A DNA stretch of 64,000 nt from Vicia villosa (GCF_029867415.1 NW_026705001.1:774501-838500); one strand, 5' to 3'; positions 36,501 through 51,700 are shown, counted from the stretch's first letter. Notes: a model not told the origin generated them from the sequence alone. Made by a program: numbers and translations.

Positions 36501-36764
36501 GCTTTGTAACTCAACTTCAATTTCTTCCACACGTGAAAGCCAATTTGAAATGTTAGGTGGAATTTGATTTCCTTTTGAGTTTTCTGCAACCATCCATGCT
36601 TGCCACGTTTGTTTCCAAGCCTTCAACTCCTCAAGTTTCTCCTTCAAATTGGCTGTAATTTTTTTGTGTTGGATCATATATTTAAATTGCTTCAAGGTAG
36701 ACTCCACTCCCAGCTCTACAAGTTTCGAGATAGCTCCTTTTGCTGGATCAGTAACAAAATCCAT
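30512..36764 (-). pseudogene. CC-NB-ARC-LRR resistance gene, copy 2 (inactivated)
   Basis: Complete span of the CNL gene, ATG at 36764, stop at 30512. Exon 1 is 36764-34170, exon 2 ends at 33287, exon 3 starts at 32989, exon 4 is 32593-32108, exon 5 32015-31347, exon 6 31261-30512. The coiled coil and NB-ARC are intact and differ from copy 1 at only a few residues (P-loop 185-193, kinase-2 264-271, GLPL 350-355, MHD 478-480). A TAA at 35132-35130 (codon 545; copy 1 has CAA) stops it after the NB-ARC. A net loss of about 46 bp near 32669 removes the end of exon 3 and its GT donor. Intron 1 has lost its first AG (now AA) and gained one base just after, harmless only if splicing uses the later CAG before 34051. 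LRR exons 4-6 are still open. A 544-residue CC-NB-ARC product is possible. Confidence 0.9.
35130..35132 (-). other. Nonsense codon in CNL copy 2
   Basis: TAA in the frame of exon 1, where copy 1 has CAA (Gln, after IQVRT). The frame resumes without a shift and stays open to the end of exon 1, which shows a single point change rather than general decay. Confidence 0.92.
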
Positions 36765-38408
36765 CTTCTTTAGCCTTAAATGGCGGTGTTCCTAAATTAT
36801 CATATCATGCATGTAAAATAATATCAAACAAGAAAAAATTAACATGCATATATAGACGTGCGAATGATAAATTTTGTGCGAAACAAATAAACATGCATGC
36901 ATCTAAATAGATGTCAAGAAATAAAGTTGTATTTTTGAACAATAAATTAATTGAGTGTGTGAGAATATGGCAGATGAGATAAAAAAGACCGGTATGGAAC
37001 TACAACCTGCATTGAGAGAAGACTTTAGAAGATTAATTTTGACAAGCTTCCAAGTCTTTTTTCACTCTCTTTAGCTTACACGCAAACAAAAAGAAACAAT
37101 ACTACTTATAAATGTATTTCTTCTCATCTACTAGGCCGAAAAACATTCTACAAAACAATATGAGGGAAGTGCTCTCAACAAAACCTAAAGGTAAAAACTT
37201 GCTCTCAATTTAACATTGATAAAAAAAAACACTGTTTTATTTACAAAGAAAAATCATTATTTTTTCTACACAAACAAATTGCAATTTTGTATCTTAGCAG
37301 TTAATAGGAGATCATACAACCTAGATTACAAGTCAGTATATTAATTTTAAAACGATCACATCCGTTGATTTAAGAATATTATTTCAAAATATTATATTAT
37401 TGGAATATGCACATGTTATGTGATTTAGGGGTGTTAAAAAATATGGTTAACTAAATTCTATACTTGAACTGAACTGCATTACACCATAAAAAAAATTGAA
37501 CCACTTGAATGGTTAATGAATTGAACCATTTAATATAAATAATTTATATTCAGTTTAAAACTAGTTCAGAACCAATTTTTTTTATAAACTGGTTTAATTA
37601 ATTAAATTATTTTTTCATAAAAAGAAAAAAAATAATAATCTTTTTAAAAAATTTTAATTAAAAATCAGAACATAAATAAAAAATATTTTTCAAAAAAATG
37701 CGGAAATAAAAAAATTCCAAAATACAAAAATAGGGAAAGAAATGTTAAAATAAAAAAATTGAAAATAATTTGTTTCCTGAAAACTAATTAAAAAAAATGG
37801 GAAATTTTTTTCTAAAAAATTAAAAAAATTACTTTTTCTGAAAAATTAAATTTCAAAAATAAAAAAACTTATTTTGTTTAAAATAAATATTCTACAAATA
37901 TTGTTTTTCAATATAAATTTTTTTATATTTTAAAATTTTGGCTTTAAAACTATGTTAGGTATATTAGGTGCTTAAATATGTCTACAAGAGATTAGGTGCT
38001 TAAACTCATTTGTTATAACGGGCCAAGCATAGAATCATTGTCAAAGGGAGGTAAGAAGAGTTTCTAAAATTCTCAAAGATGAATTTGACTTGGTATCTTG
38101 CAAAGTTTATTCAAAGTCTTATAAAGCTAATCAAACAAACAAAACATCCAAACTGCATATTATTATATTTTTTAAACAACTGTAGTCATGGGAGCGTGTA
38201 GAAATTAAACAAATAAAACATGAAAAACAAAACATTGACAACAATATGTTATTTCAGTATGAAATAAAGAATGTTAAAAAATCTTACCAGAAGAAGAAGC
38301 TCTTCAAGTTCAGAAATGAGAAATAATAGATGTTGCTTATTGCAGTAGTAGACAACTGATATTCAAAAAAAATTACTAATGATTAGATCTAACTGGCCCA
38401 TAGTTTAC
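36765..38408. other. Upstream region of CNL gene 2, non-coding
   Basis: Sister of 4405-6048 and almost identical to it. Near 36996 it has an extra 27 bp or so (containing CTACAACCTGCATTGAG) absent from copy 1, and it lacks about 20 bp present in copy 1 near 4485. No gene seen. Confidence 0.6.
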
Positions 38409-39609
<1,201 letters not shown>

Positions 39610-40745
39610 TTGTTTAAATAAAAATAATATTTGTATATGGAAGAAAATCTATTATTGATCTATATATTTTTATATACAAAAAATAATATTTATAATTCAA
39701 ATATTTTTTATTCAAAAAGGTATATGAGAAAAAATCTATTATTGATCTAAATGTTTTTAATATACGAAAATTTACAATTGATCCAAATATTTTTGTAAAT
39801 GATACCTAAATAAAAATAATGTTTGTATACGGATAAAATATTATTTATCTTTATATTTTTATATACGAAAAATGGTATTTATGATCTAAATTTTTGTATT
39901 CCAAAATGGTATACGAGAAAAAAATATTATTGATCTAAATATTTTTATATACAAAAATTTACTATTGATCCAAATATTTTTGCAAATGATATCTAAACAA
40001 AAATAATGTGAGAAAATGGGTGATGCATTGACAGTATAAAATAATTTTACACTGTCAACCAATCACAACCATGTATTCAATTGAATCACTCTTTTATTTT
40101 AAAAAAAAATTATGACATGACAGATGGATGGTTTTTTATTGGATGACAATGTAAAACTATTTTACACTAGCAGTGCATATCCATTAAACCCAAATAATAT
40201 TTGTATATGGGAAAAAATCAATTATTTATCTATATATTTTTATATACGAAAAATGATATTTATGATCCAAATATTTTTTAATCAAAAATGGTATACGAGA
40301 AAAAATCTATTATTGATCTAAATATTTTTATATACGAAAATTACTATTGATCAAAATATTTTTGTAATTGATACCTAAACAAAATGATATTTGTATACGG
40401 GAAAAAAATCTATTATTGTTTTATATTTTTATATACGAAAATGGTATTTATGATCCAAATATTTTTGATTCAAAAATGGTATAAGATTAAAAAATTATTA
40501 TTGATTTAAATATTTTTATATAAGAAAATTTACTATTGATCTAAATATATTTTTGTAAATGATACCTAAACAAAAATAATATTTATATACCGGAAAAAGT
40601 TATTATTGATCTAAATATTTTTACATACGAGAAATGCTATTTATAATCAAATATTTTTCATCAAAAAATGGTATACGAAAAAAAATTATTATTGATCTAG
40701 ATATTTTTGTATACGAAATTTTTTATTATTGATCTAAATATTTTT
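39610..40745. repeat. AT-rich tandem repeat, about 190-bp unit, unit 2
   Basis: The array that is split by the CACTA element in unit 1, here uninterrupted except for the foldback MITE at about 40018-40190. Recurrent words are TTTGTATACGG, CTATTATTGATC, TATATACGAAAA and CAAATATTTTT. The CACTA target corresponds to about 40295-40297. Confidence 0.78.
40018..40190. mobile_element. Foldback MITE, unit 2
   Basis: Sister of the element at 8338-8520, with GGGTGATGCATTGACAGTA at one side and CACTAGCAGTGCATATCC at the other. Confidence 0.6.
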
Positions 40746-40812
40746 TTTCTTTTTCAACCTTTTATTTAAAATAAATATATTATGTAAACAAATGTGTATA
40801 ACAGACCAGAAC

Positions 40813-40849
40813 CCGTGCGTATGCACGGTACGCGCAGGTTTGTTACTAG
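40813..40849 (+). mobile_element. Helitron-like 3' terminus, unit 2
   Basis: Hairpin CCGTGC-GTAT-GCACGG (40813-40828) and CTAG at 40846-40849, followed by T. The stem is kept while the loop differs from unit 1 (GTAA), as expected if the hairpin was constrained. The 5' end was not found. Confidence 0.5.
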
Positions 40850-41260
40850 TTGAATTAATGAACTTTTGTCATCAGAAGGAAAAAAAATCACATGCCAGAG
40901 AAAAGGCCGTGAAATTGGGTAGGGTGTAAAAAAGTCATAGTGAGAAAAACATTGGGAAAAAATAACAAACATATAGAGGAAAAAAGAAAAATAAAATAAT
41001 AAGACAAGATATTAACGTGGAAATTCCAAAATCAGAGAAAAACTCATGGTCATTGTCGAATGGCAACTAGAGAATAACTCTTTGAAAATTGTTACAATGC
41101 ATAATATACCCTCAACTATCTTAGGTCCTAGTACACCCATACTTTCAAAAATAAATATTTAATTACATCTCACAACACTCTAATACAAAAGGATAAGAGA
41201 ACAAAGAAAACCAAATACAAACTTAAAGTGCTTTTGACTAGTGCATCTTTTAAAGAAAAA

Positions 41261-41262
<2 letters not shown>

Positions 41263-41329
<67 letters not shown>
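41263..41329. repeat. (TA)n microsatellite, unit 2
   Basis: Uninterrupted TA repeat of about 65 bp, sister of 19279-19345. Confidence 0.95.
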
Positions 41330-41332
<3 letters not shown>

Positions 41333-41777
41333 GATTCTCTCTTGTTAGACGACGAGATCTTATCTAGAGGATGGTGAATAGATCCCCTATTTTAAAATTA
41401 CAAGTTTGATTTTTTTTTTAAAAGAGTTTATACTTTGCCTAGCGTAAGTTTCGCGTTTAGATCGAAAGTCGTCTAAACCAAACAAATTATTGGAACTCAG
41501 ATACACACAACTGTATATGGTATGACAATGTGACCATTAATATTAACAATTGAATTCTCAAATTAACAGCTCAAGTAGTCACAAGCCAATCAATTTCCAA
41601 CCAATTAAACACAAAAACATTAAAGTGTCAAATTATCAAACACTTGGTTTTTTCTTTCTTCTTATAAGCCTCTCTCATACTTTAGTTATGTGTGGAAACC
41701 AATCATATGAAAGAAATGAAGTAATGTGATTAGTTTTTAGCATTTCCGTCAAGAAAAAAAAAACTTTTGTTTCTTTG

Positions 41778-44700
41778 TGTCATACCCCAAATTTGTCCTA
41801 CCCTTCTAATGTTAACTGGCTTATACTCCGCATTCCTGTGCATATCATCATTAGGGCATTAACATAGATCATGCATCATTAACCAAATAACATGGCACTA
41901 GGATCAAGGATTTCGAAAGCCTAAGGCTTCATATTAAGTTTGAGGCGTTCATGGAAACTAAAGTCTTATTTTTCTGATGTTTCCAGCGGTGAAGTGGGGG
42001 GATCAGGGTTTATTTCCCTATGGTTGACCAAAGGTAATGTTTTCACCTGTTGTGTTTGGGCTTGAGGAAGCTTCCAACTAAGGATTGTCGAATTAGGTTT
42101 TGGGACCATTGATAAACCATGGTGCAAAAGGATGAACTTGAAGATTGCATGGTACTCATGGAGCCATTCGTGCTAACATTTGTTGCTTGATGCGCAAGTT
42201 TGGTTTGAATCGGTTAGCATGGAATTAAAGGGCTCATTAAAGATCAGGTTTATTGGAATTGACCACTGATGTGTGGAGTGGATAAGGTTCTTTAGTAGTT
42301 GCATGGGATTATTGATGAAAGTTACAAGATTCAAGTCCTTCATAACATTATTGCAATTATTTACCATTAATTCAAGATCTATCCATTTCATGAGTCATTG
42401 GTTTGCAAAAGAGATTGAAGTTCTAATTGAAAACCAATTCATAATCCAAGGACTATTCGAGCATCCACGGTTCAAATGTTATTCAGGTGTGTTCATGTTC
42501 AAAATTTTCATCTTTCACTCAACAATTATCCGAGACTCATTCAAAAGCCCATTCAAACTCATACAAGATTACAAAGAGGTTCAAGAGTCTCTATTCATTA
42601 CAAATATCACATCCATACAAAATCCATCCATAAATCCAATACAAATTCACATTTCAATTCAAAGCCCGATTCCCATCACAAAATCCATATACAATTACAT
42701 CATTTATCATTCAAACTCCATTACAAAATTACAAAATCGTAAACTCATCCTAAAACCCACTCCCCATGTTAATCTTCAAGTTCTCTTCATCTTTGAGACT
42801 TTGTTCCCATTTGTCCCATGCTGCCATTATTCCAAACCTGCATCATCATGAATAAAAACCATCATAAACCAGTGCACATGTTTATAAGCCATGCAACATT
42901 CAAAACAAAACCAAATTAACCACCTTCTAGTCGTTATGCATATGGCCATGAGAAAGAACTTCCAGCATCTATAACTAACATACTAACAACAAAAAACAGC
43001 ACATACCAATACAAAAAACCACACTAACAGTCTCTCTAACTATCCTATTTCAAGCCTTACTAACAGTTTCACAACAGTTTGGTAACCAACCATAAGCCAA
43101 TCCAATCTCACCTCAAATTACCTACATCCATACCATTACAAACATATCTAACACCCTGCATCAGTTCAAAAACAACAAACACATACACTAAACTCTTTCT
43201 TCACATCCCACCATCAATATCAAAATCACAATACACATACATATTCACATTATTCTGCAGCAAAACAGATTCAACCAACACAAATAACTAACATAACCGA
43301 AAATAGAAAATTCCCTAACTGCCCTAACAACCTCATAACAGAATATTAGAAAACTCCAACAGAATTTCTAACCTTCAAATCCAACTTGCTGCATAGTTCG
43401 AAACGGATACTAACATAAACCAAAATCCAGTCACAGCAGTAGCATACACATATATAGCACCAAAAAACCATATACATATCAATAAACCAAAACTGAAACA
43501 GTACCTAGTCCTTACCAAAAATAGAACTCCAACTGAAATAACCTTCCTAACAAACCCCTGTAACTAACTTGCCAGCTCACTAACTAACTTCATAACAGAA
43601 AAATAACGATAACTAACTTCAGAACCGATTCAAGACAGTTGTTCATTTGAAACCGCATCTAATTCATATCAGTTCACACTACTCTACTAACCTACAATAC
43701 ATTCAACCATACACAGGTTCATAGACCATTTACATCATCCAATAACATACACCAAAATTCTTGCAGAAAAAAAAACAACAAAATACCTACATCCATTGAG
43801 CTATTTCACTATTGAGCAACAACCAAAACCACAGCTTGCATTTGAATAAAAACCAAACTGGAAACACACATCAGAAGAAAAGAATTAGAAGAACTCCATA
43901 ACCCTAAGCTAACTCCCAACAGTTTTAACCACCAACTAACATTCCTAACAGTTTTAACCAGCCTAACAGAATCACTAACTCAGTTCCAACTCAGTCTAAC
44001 TAACTGAGTCAACAGTCATAACTAACTGAGTCAGTTCTAACCAATTCTAAACCTCTAACTAACTTTCATAACTACTAGCAACTAGTTCATAACAGAAAAT
44101 GAAAAGAGAATTGAAACCTGAACCTCTATATAACTTGAACTTCACTTACTTCATGATCTCTCTCCATTCTTCTCCCACCTTCACTCTCCTCCACCACTCT
44201 CATTCATCTCCATCATCATCTTCTTCTCTCATCATCTTCTAGACGCTCATCTCCACACTGCAACTTCATCTCCACTCTCACTCTTTGCAAACACTCACGC
44301 CATCTCTTCCACCTTCAACATTCATCTTCACTCACCATCATATACTTCAATCTTCATCTTCCTCAGAGCACAATCATCACCTTCAATTCACCAACAATCT
44401 TCAGTCCTCACCATCACGAACCTCCAGAATTAACTACAACAACTTCACACATCATCTTCAATCTCCATCGAGAGCCTGCAGAAAATCGTAATAGAAACTC
44501 AGAAGAGGAGATCACAAACTTTATCATCTTCCATAACAATCATCACTTTCGGTAATCATCATCTTCGCTTCAATCCGCGGCAACAACGATTCAACCTTAA
44601 CTGCGTAACATCACCATCATCCTCGCTAATTCTTCTTCCACTACCATCTCTGCAAATCTTCAATATCGCGGTTCATTCCTCAACAGGATTCGATCGAAGC

Positions 44701-46452
44701 GTCTTCGCCATTCTCGATGAACAGAAGAGATTGAGATAGGAAAGATCGAGGGTGAAACGGAGAGATGCGAGGTATTCTGAGAGCAAGCGAGTTGAGAGAG
44801 ACGAAAGATACGGAGCAAGTTGAGAACCGTCGGTGATGGAGGTCGTCGAAGATTTCGCCGCCGCCGTTCGTTCTGAGAAGAGAGGAAGGATAATTTTGTC
44901 TTGAGAAGCTGAGGCGTCACCAGGTTACAACCCTAATCCCCTTTGTCATTTTGATTTTTCTTTTTATTTTTTTATTTTTTTATTAAAATCTGAATTGAAA
45001 ATAAAAATCTAAAAATGGATCCATCCCATAGTCCCTGGGCCTGTACATGAAGCGCTATCCACACCCCACTCTGGCCCATGCGTTTTTTGGTTGAACATAG
45101 CTCTAAAAATCATCCATTTGGGCCCAGCGGAAATACTGGCTACATCCCCTGGCCCATTGTCTCTCCTTTTTTGTTAAACAAAAATCTGTAACAAAAAACC
45201 TCTTGGGCCATTGATTGGGCCCAGCGCCAATTACTGACTGCACCACCATATTTCTTTCACACCACCCTGTTTCTACTTTTTTTAATTACTAGAATTTAGG
45301 TTTAATTAGACTTTTTTCTATTTTCTTTTAGGTTATAAAATACTGATTTTTCTACTATCATTTTTAGGCTTTGATACAATTTTTGACATATAAAAATGTT
45401 CATAAAAAATATTAGTTTTTTAGGCTAATCATTTTAATTTCTTTTGTTCAAATTAGAATTCAATTCCTCTCATAAAAAAATCAATAAAAAATAGTAGTAT
45501 TTTACTCCATTTTTTGCACTATATTTTGACTTGTTACTTCATGCTTGTGTGTAACTTTGTACCATTGTATCATTCTTCATTTTTGTTTCTCATTGTGGCT
45601 TTAACTTTCATGTTCCTTCATTCCTAACCTTTAGGTAGAAACCATGACAACATTAGGTAGAAATTCCTTTCATACGTAGGCTAGTTTCTTTTTCTTTTAC
45701 AACACTAAAACATCTAAAAATATTCAAAATAAAATTCCCATTAAAAATACAAAGAAAACACTTAAAACACTAACAATCAAAGTGAAAATGCTTAAAAAGG
45801 GAATGGAAGCTTGAACGTCCCTTGCTTTAGGGAACGTTCGAGTGCTTGGATCTCCCTTGCTTTAGGGTCCCATTCAGGCGTAAGTTCCCAAATTCTAAAA
45901 AATACAAACCATAGAGTAACTCGAGTTTCCCTTGCTTTAGGGATTTCCTCGAAACACTCAAACTCTCTCTCTTTCTCTCCTTTCTTAAGGGCATTGTTAT
46001 CTCCGCTCCATTGCATCCTAGGTCGATCCCTTATGCAAGAGCGCGAGCGTTAACTCCGCCCAACTAAAAAACACAAAAACAAACAGAAAACCTTTAGCCG
46101 AACTACGGCGCTCTGATTCCTGAAAAGGATACGTAGGCATCAAGTCGCGGGGCTTGAACGAGCACACTTGTAAATATTTCCTTCTTTTCCCCGTATTTCT
46201 TTTTGCATGCATTCGCATTTAGACATAGACATAGTACACACCCTTTAGATAGAAACAAACATAGGTGGATACCATTGAGTACGATGGGCGCGAGGGGTGC
46301 TAATACCTTCCCCTTGCGTAACCGACTCCCGTACCTTGATTCTCTGGTCGCAAGACCCTGTTCCTTCCTTTGTTAGGTTTTCTGATATTCCTTTCCCTTA
46401 TGGGATAAATATATTGGTGGCGACTCTGTTCATTTTTCGCGAGCGTGCGACA
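41778..46452. mobile_element. Solo LTR of an Ogre-like Ty3/Gypsy element (4,675 bp)
   Basis: Begins TGTCATACCCC and ends GCGACA (inverted TGTC/GACA), with a 5-bp target duplication CTTTG at 41773-41777 and 46453-46457. Unit 1 has the single CTTTG at 19787-19791 in otherwise colinear sequence. No gag or pol is present, so this is one LTR left after recombination between two. A length above 4 kb and the start TGTCATACCCC fit the giant LTRs of Ogre elements of legumes (family assignment is inference). A TATATAA box at 44127-44133 may mark the U3 promoter, giving plus-strand transcription. Near the 3' end the motif CCCTTGCTTTAGGG occurs three times (45819, 45854, 45929). Confidence 0.88.
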
Positions 46453-46457
46453 CTTTG

Positions 46458-48718
46458 TGATGTACATGTGGATAATATAAATAAAAAAGACTTTGCGACA
46501 AATCTGTCGAATGCAACTAATTCTATTCAATTTTGTTCGTCTAGGTCGAACATATAACACCCTAAAATCTTAAAACTCTTTATTTATAAAAGATAAATCA
46601 TTATTTGCTCAAAAACAGGTGTTACACATGCTCAACAAACAATATTTTTTTCAAATAAAACATAAAATAGCAACGAAATTCAACTTCAAAACATGCTTTA
46701 TAATATCTCAATAAAATCAAATATTTGATTTATTAAATAATCCAACAATAACTCAAAAACATCTATTAAAATATCCTAAACTCAGTGTTACAGACCAGAG
46801 TACTAACAAAAATTAAATAACGTGGAAAGCAGCAAAATAATAGAAGAGGCCTAAAAGCCCCCCTCCAGCTCAACACCAGCTACTCCTCTACCTGATTATT
46901 TGTACTACACGAGAGTACATAACACCACAAAATGATAAACAGGGGTGAGAATAACTTTACAGAAGTTAACGGTGCATTAAACAGCAAAAATAGTTTATAA
47001 TAACATCAACTAGCATTCTCACGCAATAATTCACAACAACAACTGCAACAATCACAATGTAAAAGTATAATGCAATATACTTTTCCTCCAAAATACACGT
47101 GGTACCAAAGTTTTGGATGTCAAATGCATGATATTGAATTATCCACAACTCTCGTTCCTCTCTGGAACAGTATTCTCTCTGAACATGAGACCATCATTGG
47201 TTCACTCTAAAACATGACATTGTCGGACTGAAGTTCTAGCTATCTCCAATATACATGAATGCATAAATCATAACAATAATATTCAATATCTCATACTTAA
47301 CAACAAATAACTTTCATATCTCGTACTCAACAAGGTTCTCTATGAACCCACAAATTTGCCAATGCAAGGCCAACACGGTAGTTCTCTATGAACAACTCAA
47401 CTCCGCATATTATACAATTATATCTCAATACATAATCATATAATATTCCACAACTCTCATCAATAAAGAAAAATTATTAACGTTTTAGCTCAATAATACT
47501 CATCAACATAGTAAAACTCATCATTACTTGAGTAAAGCCACCAACAGGATAATAATAAAATTCTACAACCTTTATAGGTTTATTAGGGTCAAGTCAAAAA
47601 ATGTCAGAGTTCATAGGTGAAGTGTAAAACAACTCAAACATAACTCTAAACACCTTGAACATAACTTATACAACTCTATAACAACTATAACAACTCAAAT
47701 GTAATAAATATGACTCTTAAACTTATTTAAAGGCAACGAAAGGCCACCAAACTCAAAATTATTCAATTATATCTCAATTAGCCCTAAAGATCATCAACTG
47801 GGTAAAAATAAAAATTACGCACAAGCCACTATGATGTCAAATTACTTAAATCTTCACTCAAACAACTTAATAATATTCTTATAAGTTATCTGTCTTCTCA
47901 ATTTTAACTCTTTTTTTGCGTATCAACCTTAGATAAATAAAATCTAAATCTTAATTAGCTATATAATATCATAAGCCTACAACTTCATTCAAAATATATC
48001 AAACTCATCTCTTTAAATCAACTCTAAAACACATCAACTAACTCAAATAAAGTTATTTATAAACATATTTAATTCCTTAAATTGCTAAAGGGTTTCCCAA
48101 AACTCTGGACTTAACTCTAAAATTGTCTAACTTCAAGATAGAACATAAAATTATGAAACTCTCCATTTAAAATATCTTTAAACCCTCTTTAAAATGCAAC
48201 TGAAGACACCTCAAACAGACTCACGAAACTCAACTTACGCATGAAATAAGACGGTCAATCTCCTTTTATGTCTAGTTGCAATTTTTTTTGCGTTTTTCTC
48301 TCTAATTTAATTAATTAATTAATTAACAATATATTCCATAAATCACATATACCAATCAAATAAATAAAATTAATTAATATAAATTCAATTAAAATTAAAT
48401 AACTAAATTTGGGGGTTTACAAAACACACCATAGTCGAACACCGAATTGAAACACTAAATCATTAGCTTCTAACACACCTTCTCATTCATGCTTTCAAGG
48501 CTTTTCATCCCGATGCTTCTGTTCAACTCATCAAACCGACTTTCTTCAAAGGCTTAGTGAGTATGTATGCTAGTTTTAGTTTTGACTTGCAATACTCAAG
48601 TTCAAGCTTTCATTTATTTATTTGAACTCTAAGAAAATGATACCTCCTTTCTATATGATAACTTCGACCATGACACATTGGATGTTATCTACAAACAACT
48701 TCATTTTCTTAGGTTACA
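46458..48718. other. Non-coding, LTR-like DNA
   Basis: No gene seen. The part to about 47218 matches 19792-20550; the rest is found only in unit 2. The start near 46553 (ATAACACCCTAAAATC) and the stretch ending near 48420 (AAATTTGGGGGTTTAC) look like retrotransposon LTR sequence, but I could not define ends or a target duplication. Confidence 0.45.
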
Positions 48719-51700
48719 TGTAGCGGGGAAAATTGAGATCAAAGCCATTGATTGACTTAACTCGTTATGTTATTGAAAGTCGCCATCGCGTTTTATTGAT
48801 TCCAAAAAAAAAGGGAAAAGAGCGAAATAAACCCAAAGAAATTTTTCAAACCAAAACTAATAAAAAGAAGAGATCTTAGGTACGGGGTTGATTATGCAAG
48901 GGAAAGGTATTAGCACCCCTTACATCTATGGTACTCCACAGGAACATTTTTGTAAATCTGTGTTAAAAAAAAAAGAGAGCAAAAGAGAGTTTGTTTTATT
49001 TTTAAAACTATTCTTGGCAAGACATAACATCTTGTGCCTATATACCTATCACGCGCTTTTTGGGTGTTACCACCTTTTTGCGGTACATTATAACTTTTAA
49101 TTTATCCTAAACAAAGGAAGGGGGAAAATCTAAATAAACCCTGGGTATTTAGGTGTGTGCAGCACCTAGGAGAGATCTAAGGGCCCGAGAGGTTAGTTAT
49201 ATAGAGGGAAGGTATTATCACCATAAGTATCCGTAGTACTCAACGGGAGCCATTTACTGTTTATGTTTATGCTTTGGGTTGTTTGCTATTTGGTTACTGG
49301 GAAAGTTTCTCCTTTGTGATAGGAGAGAGAATTGAAAGAAGACAGGGAAACTGGTTGTTTTTTGGTTTTTTGTTCGCTCGCAAAGATTTCTTGTGAATCT
49401 CATGCCTACATATCCCTAATGAAAGTCAGAGATTTTTGTAGTTCGGGGAACTAATAGGGAAATGGGTTGAATTTTCTGTCTTGTTCAAAGCCCAAGATTG
49501 AAGCTAAAATTGATCTCTATTTTAGAGAAAAGAGACAAGTCGTCATCTTAATAGGGAGATATCTCATCTATTCCACCACAAACATTTTTTGAGGAAAAAA
49601 GAGGTTTTCTATTCAGAGTAAGAGAGGAACCTTACTTGGAATGTTCCAAGTATGCCAGTTGCGTCTCTGTACGGGAAAGAAGTAATCATAAGGGAAGGAC
49701 AACAAGTCTGGATTTTTTAATCAACAAAGCATGCCACTTACATCACCTAAATGAGAAATGATTTATAATGTTTGTATTATTTAAATGTGGTGTAATAGAA
49801 GGAATATCTCTTCTGTAGAAATGAATCATGTCTCACTTCTGTATAGAAGATATGAATTTTTCATTGTCTTGCAAAAGGCCCAAGATTGAGGGTTAAATGG
49901 AGATTTGAGACTGACTCTGTTGGAGATGTCTTCACTGGGAATGATTTTGACTGAAAGATTTGTATGTGTTTTGTAATAAACCCAGAATTAAGGCTAACTC
50001 AGAGGGGATACTCTATCTAGTGGAGACTGGTGAATTTTGTCTGTTCTGTACTAAGCCCAGAATTGAGGCTGACTCACTGAGGAATGGACTTTGAATTATT
50101 TCTGTCTTGTATGAAGCCCAAGACCGAGGCTTTCTTTGAAAGGATTATATGAGTATGATTTATTTCTGTCTTGTAAGAAGCCTAAGATTGAGGCTAACTC
50201 TTTTGGGGAGTGGAATACTTCTTGCTTAAAGCCCATGATTAAGGTTGACTCTTCTGGGGAAAGAGTTTTGACAGACTGTATTTTGAAAGATTGTATGATA
50301 GTTTGTTTTGGTGTCTTGACAAATCCCAAAATTGAGGCTGACTCAACTGAGGAAAGATGGGTGACTGCGATTTTCCATATATCTTGGTCCCAAGGATTGA
50401 TACAGTGAAAGGGTTTGAATACTTTAATGATTGTGATTATGTATTTGAAGGATTTGATTCTCACATGAGTTTGGATAAAGGTGACTAAAGACATCTCCTA
50501 TGCTTTTAAGAAGCCTGAGGGTCCTTGTATACAAGCTCAAGAGGAAGCTAAAGGGAACTGCTTATAAGAAGCTTGTGGGTCCTTGTATTGTGAGCCTAAG
50601 AGGAGGTTGATCGAGGGTCATCGAGGGTCCTTGTTGTAGCATAAGAGAAATCTATGTTGGCTTGCCTAAATTGGCTCTAAGCAAAAGGGATAAGAGGTTT
50701 CACCGAGAATAATTCTTCTTCAGGTGGGTGTGCCCAATTGTTTGATCTAGGGGTTTAAAGATTTTTCACCGGGAATGATTCATCTTGTGGCAAGAATATA
50801 TGTTGTCTTATTAGGAGAGGCTTCACCGGGAAGTAATCCTCAATCCTGGTCATAGTCCTATATATAATTTATCTTTCTCCGGTTTTTCTCTGAAGGGGAT
50901 CTAAGCAGTATATATAAACACATTTTATATTTGCCAAGGTATTAAAGCAATAAATGAAACCATAAAAACTTACAGTTTGAAGAGGAGTCCCGGGAATGAT
51001 GTGTGTATATGGCCTTATTAAACAGTTGAATGTTTTGATGAAAACAGTGAAGTGTTTTATTTTAAAGGAAAGGTGTTGGGTCTTATAACTCAAGGAGAGG
51101 CCCAAAATGTTTATTTAATGTATGGACAAAAAGGTGTTGGGTTTTATACTGTAATAGAGGCCCAAGAATATGAGATGAGAAAGAAGGGATGAGATTTATA
51201 CTCAAGGAGGAGACCAAAGGTTTGAATTGCAAACAATTAAAGTTTTAGTTGAAAAACAGTTGAAGGTTTTGAAAAAGAAGAATAGAAGTTTGAGGTTTAT
51301 AGCTCAGAAGAGAGGCCCAAAGGTCTAAGAGTTGTTTCACCGGGAATAATGCCCCTCTTAGTACAAGAGTTTTGTTTTAAAAAACAAATGAAAATATTGA
51401 CAAAAGGGAAGATTTAGGGCTTATAACTCAAAAGAGAGGCCCAAATGTCTAAGAGCAGTTTCACCAGGAATAATGTCCCTCTTAGTACCAGAGATTAAAA
51501 GAGGATGAGAAAGTTATACAGAAAGCAAGGTTTTAAAATAAACAAATATTTACAGAGGATGGGGCTTATACTCAGAGAGATGCCCAATTGTATTTGAAAT
51601 TGAATTGTATATTTGAAAGTTGAAGATGAATAAAAAAAAGGGCTGCGTCTTACACTCTTTAAAAATCAAGAGGCCCAAATGATTTGAAAGTAGTTTTAAA

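Noticed and set aside
42273..43291. Plus-strand open frames of up to 192 codons in the solo LTR
   Set aside because: The composition is low-complexity (Ile/Ser/His/Asn-rich), with no recognisable domain, inside a sequence bounded by LTR ends; probably chance.
49440..50494. Coding frames across the GATTGAGGCT repeats
   Set aside because: Frames exist on both strands because of the repeat structure, with no known domain.
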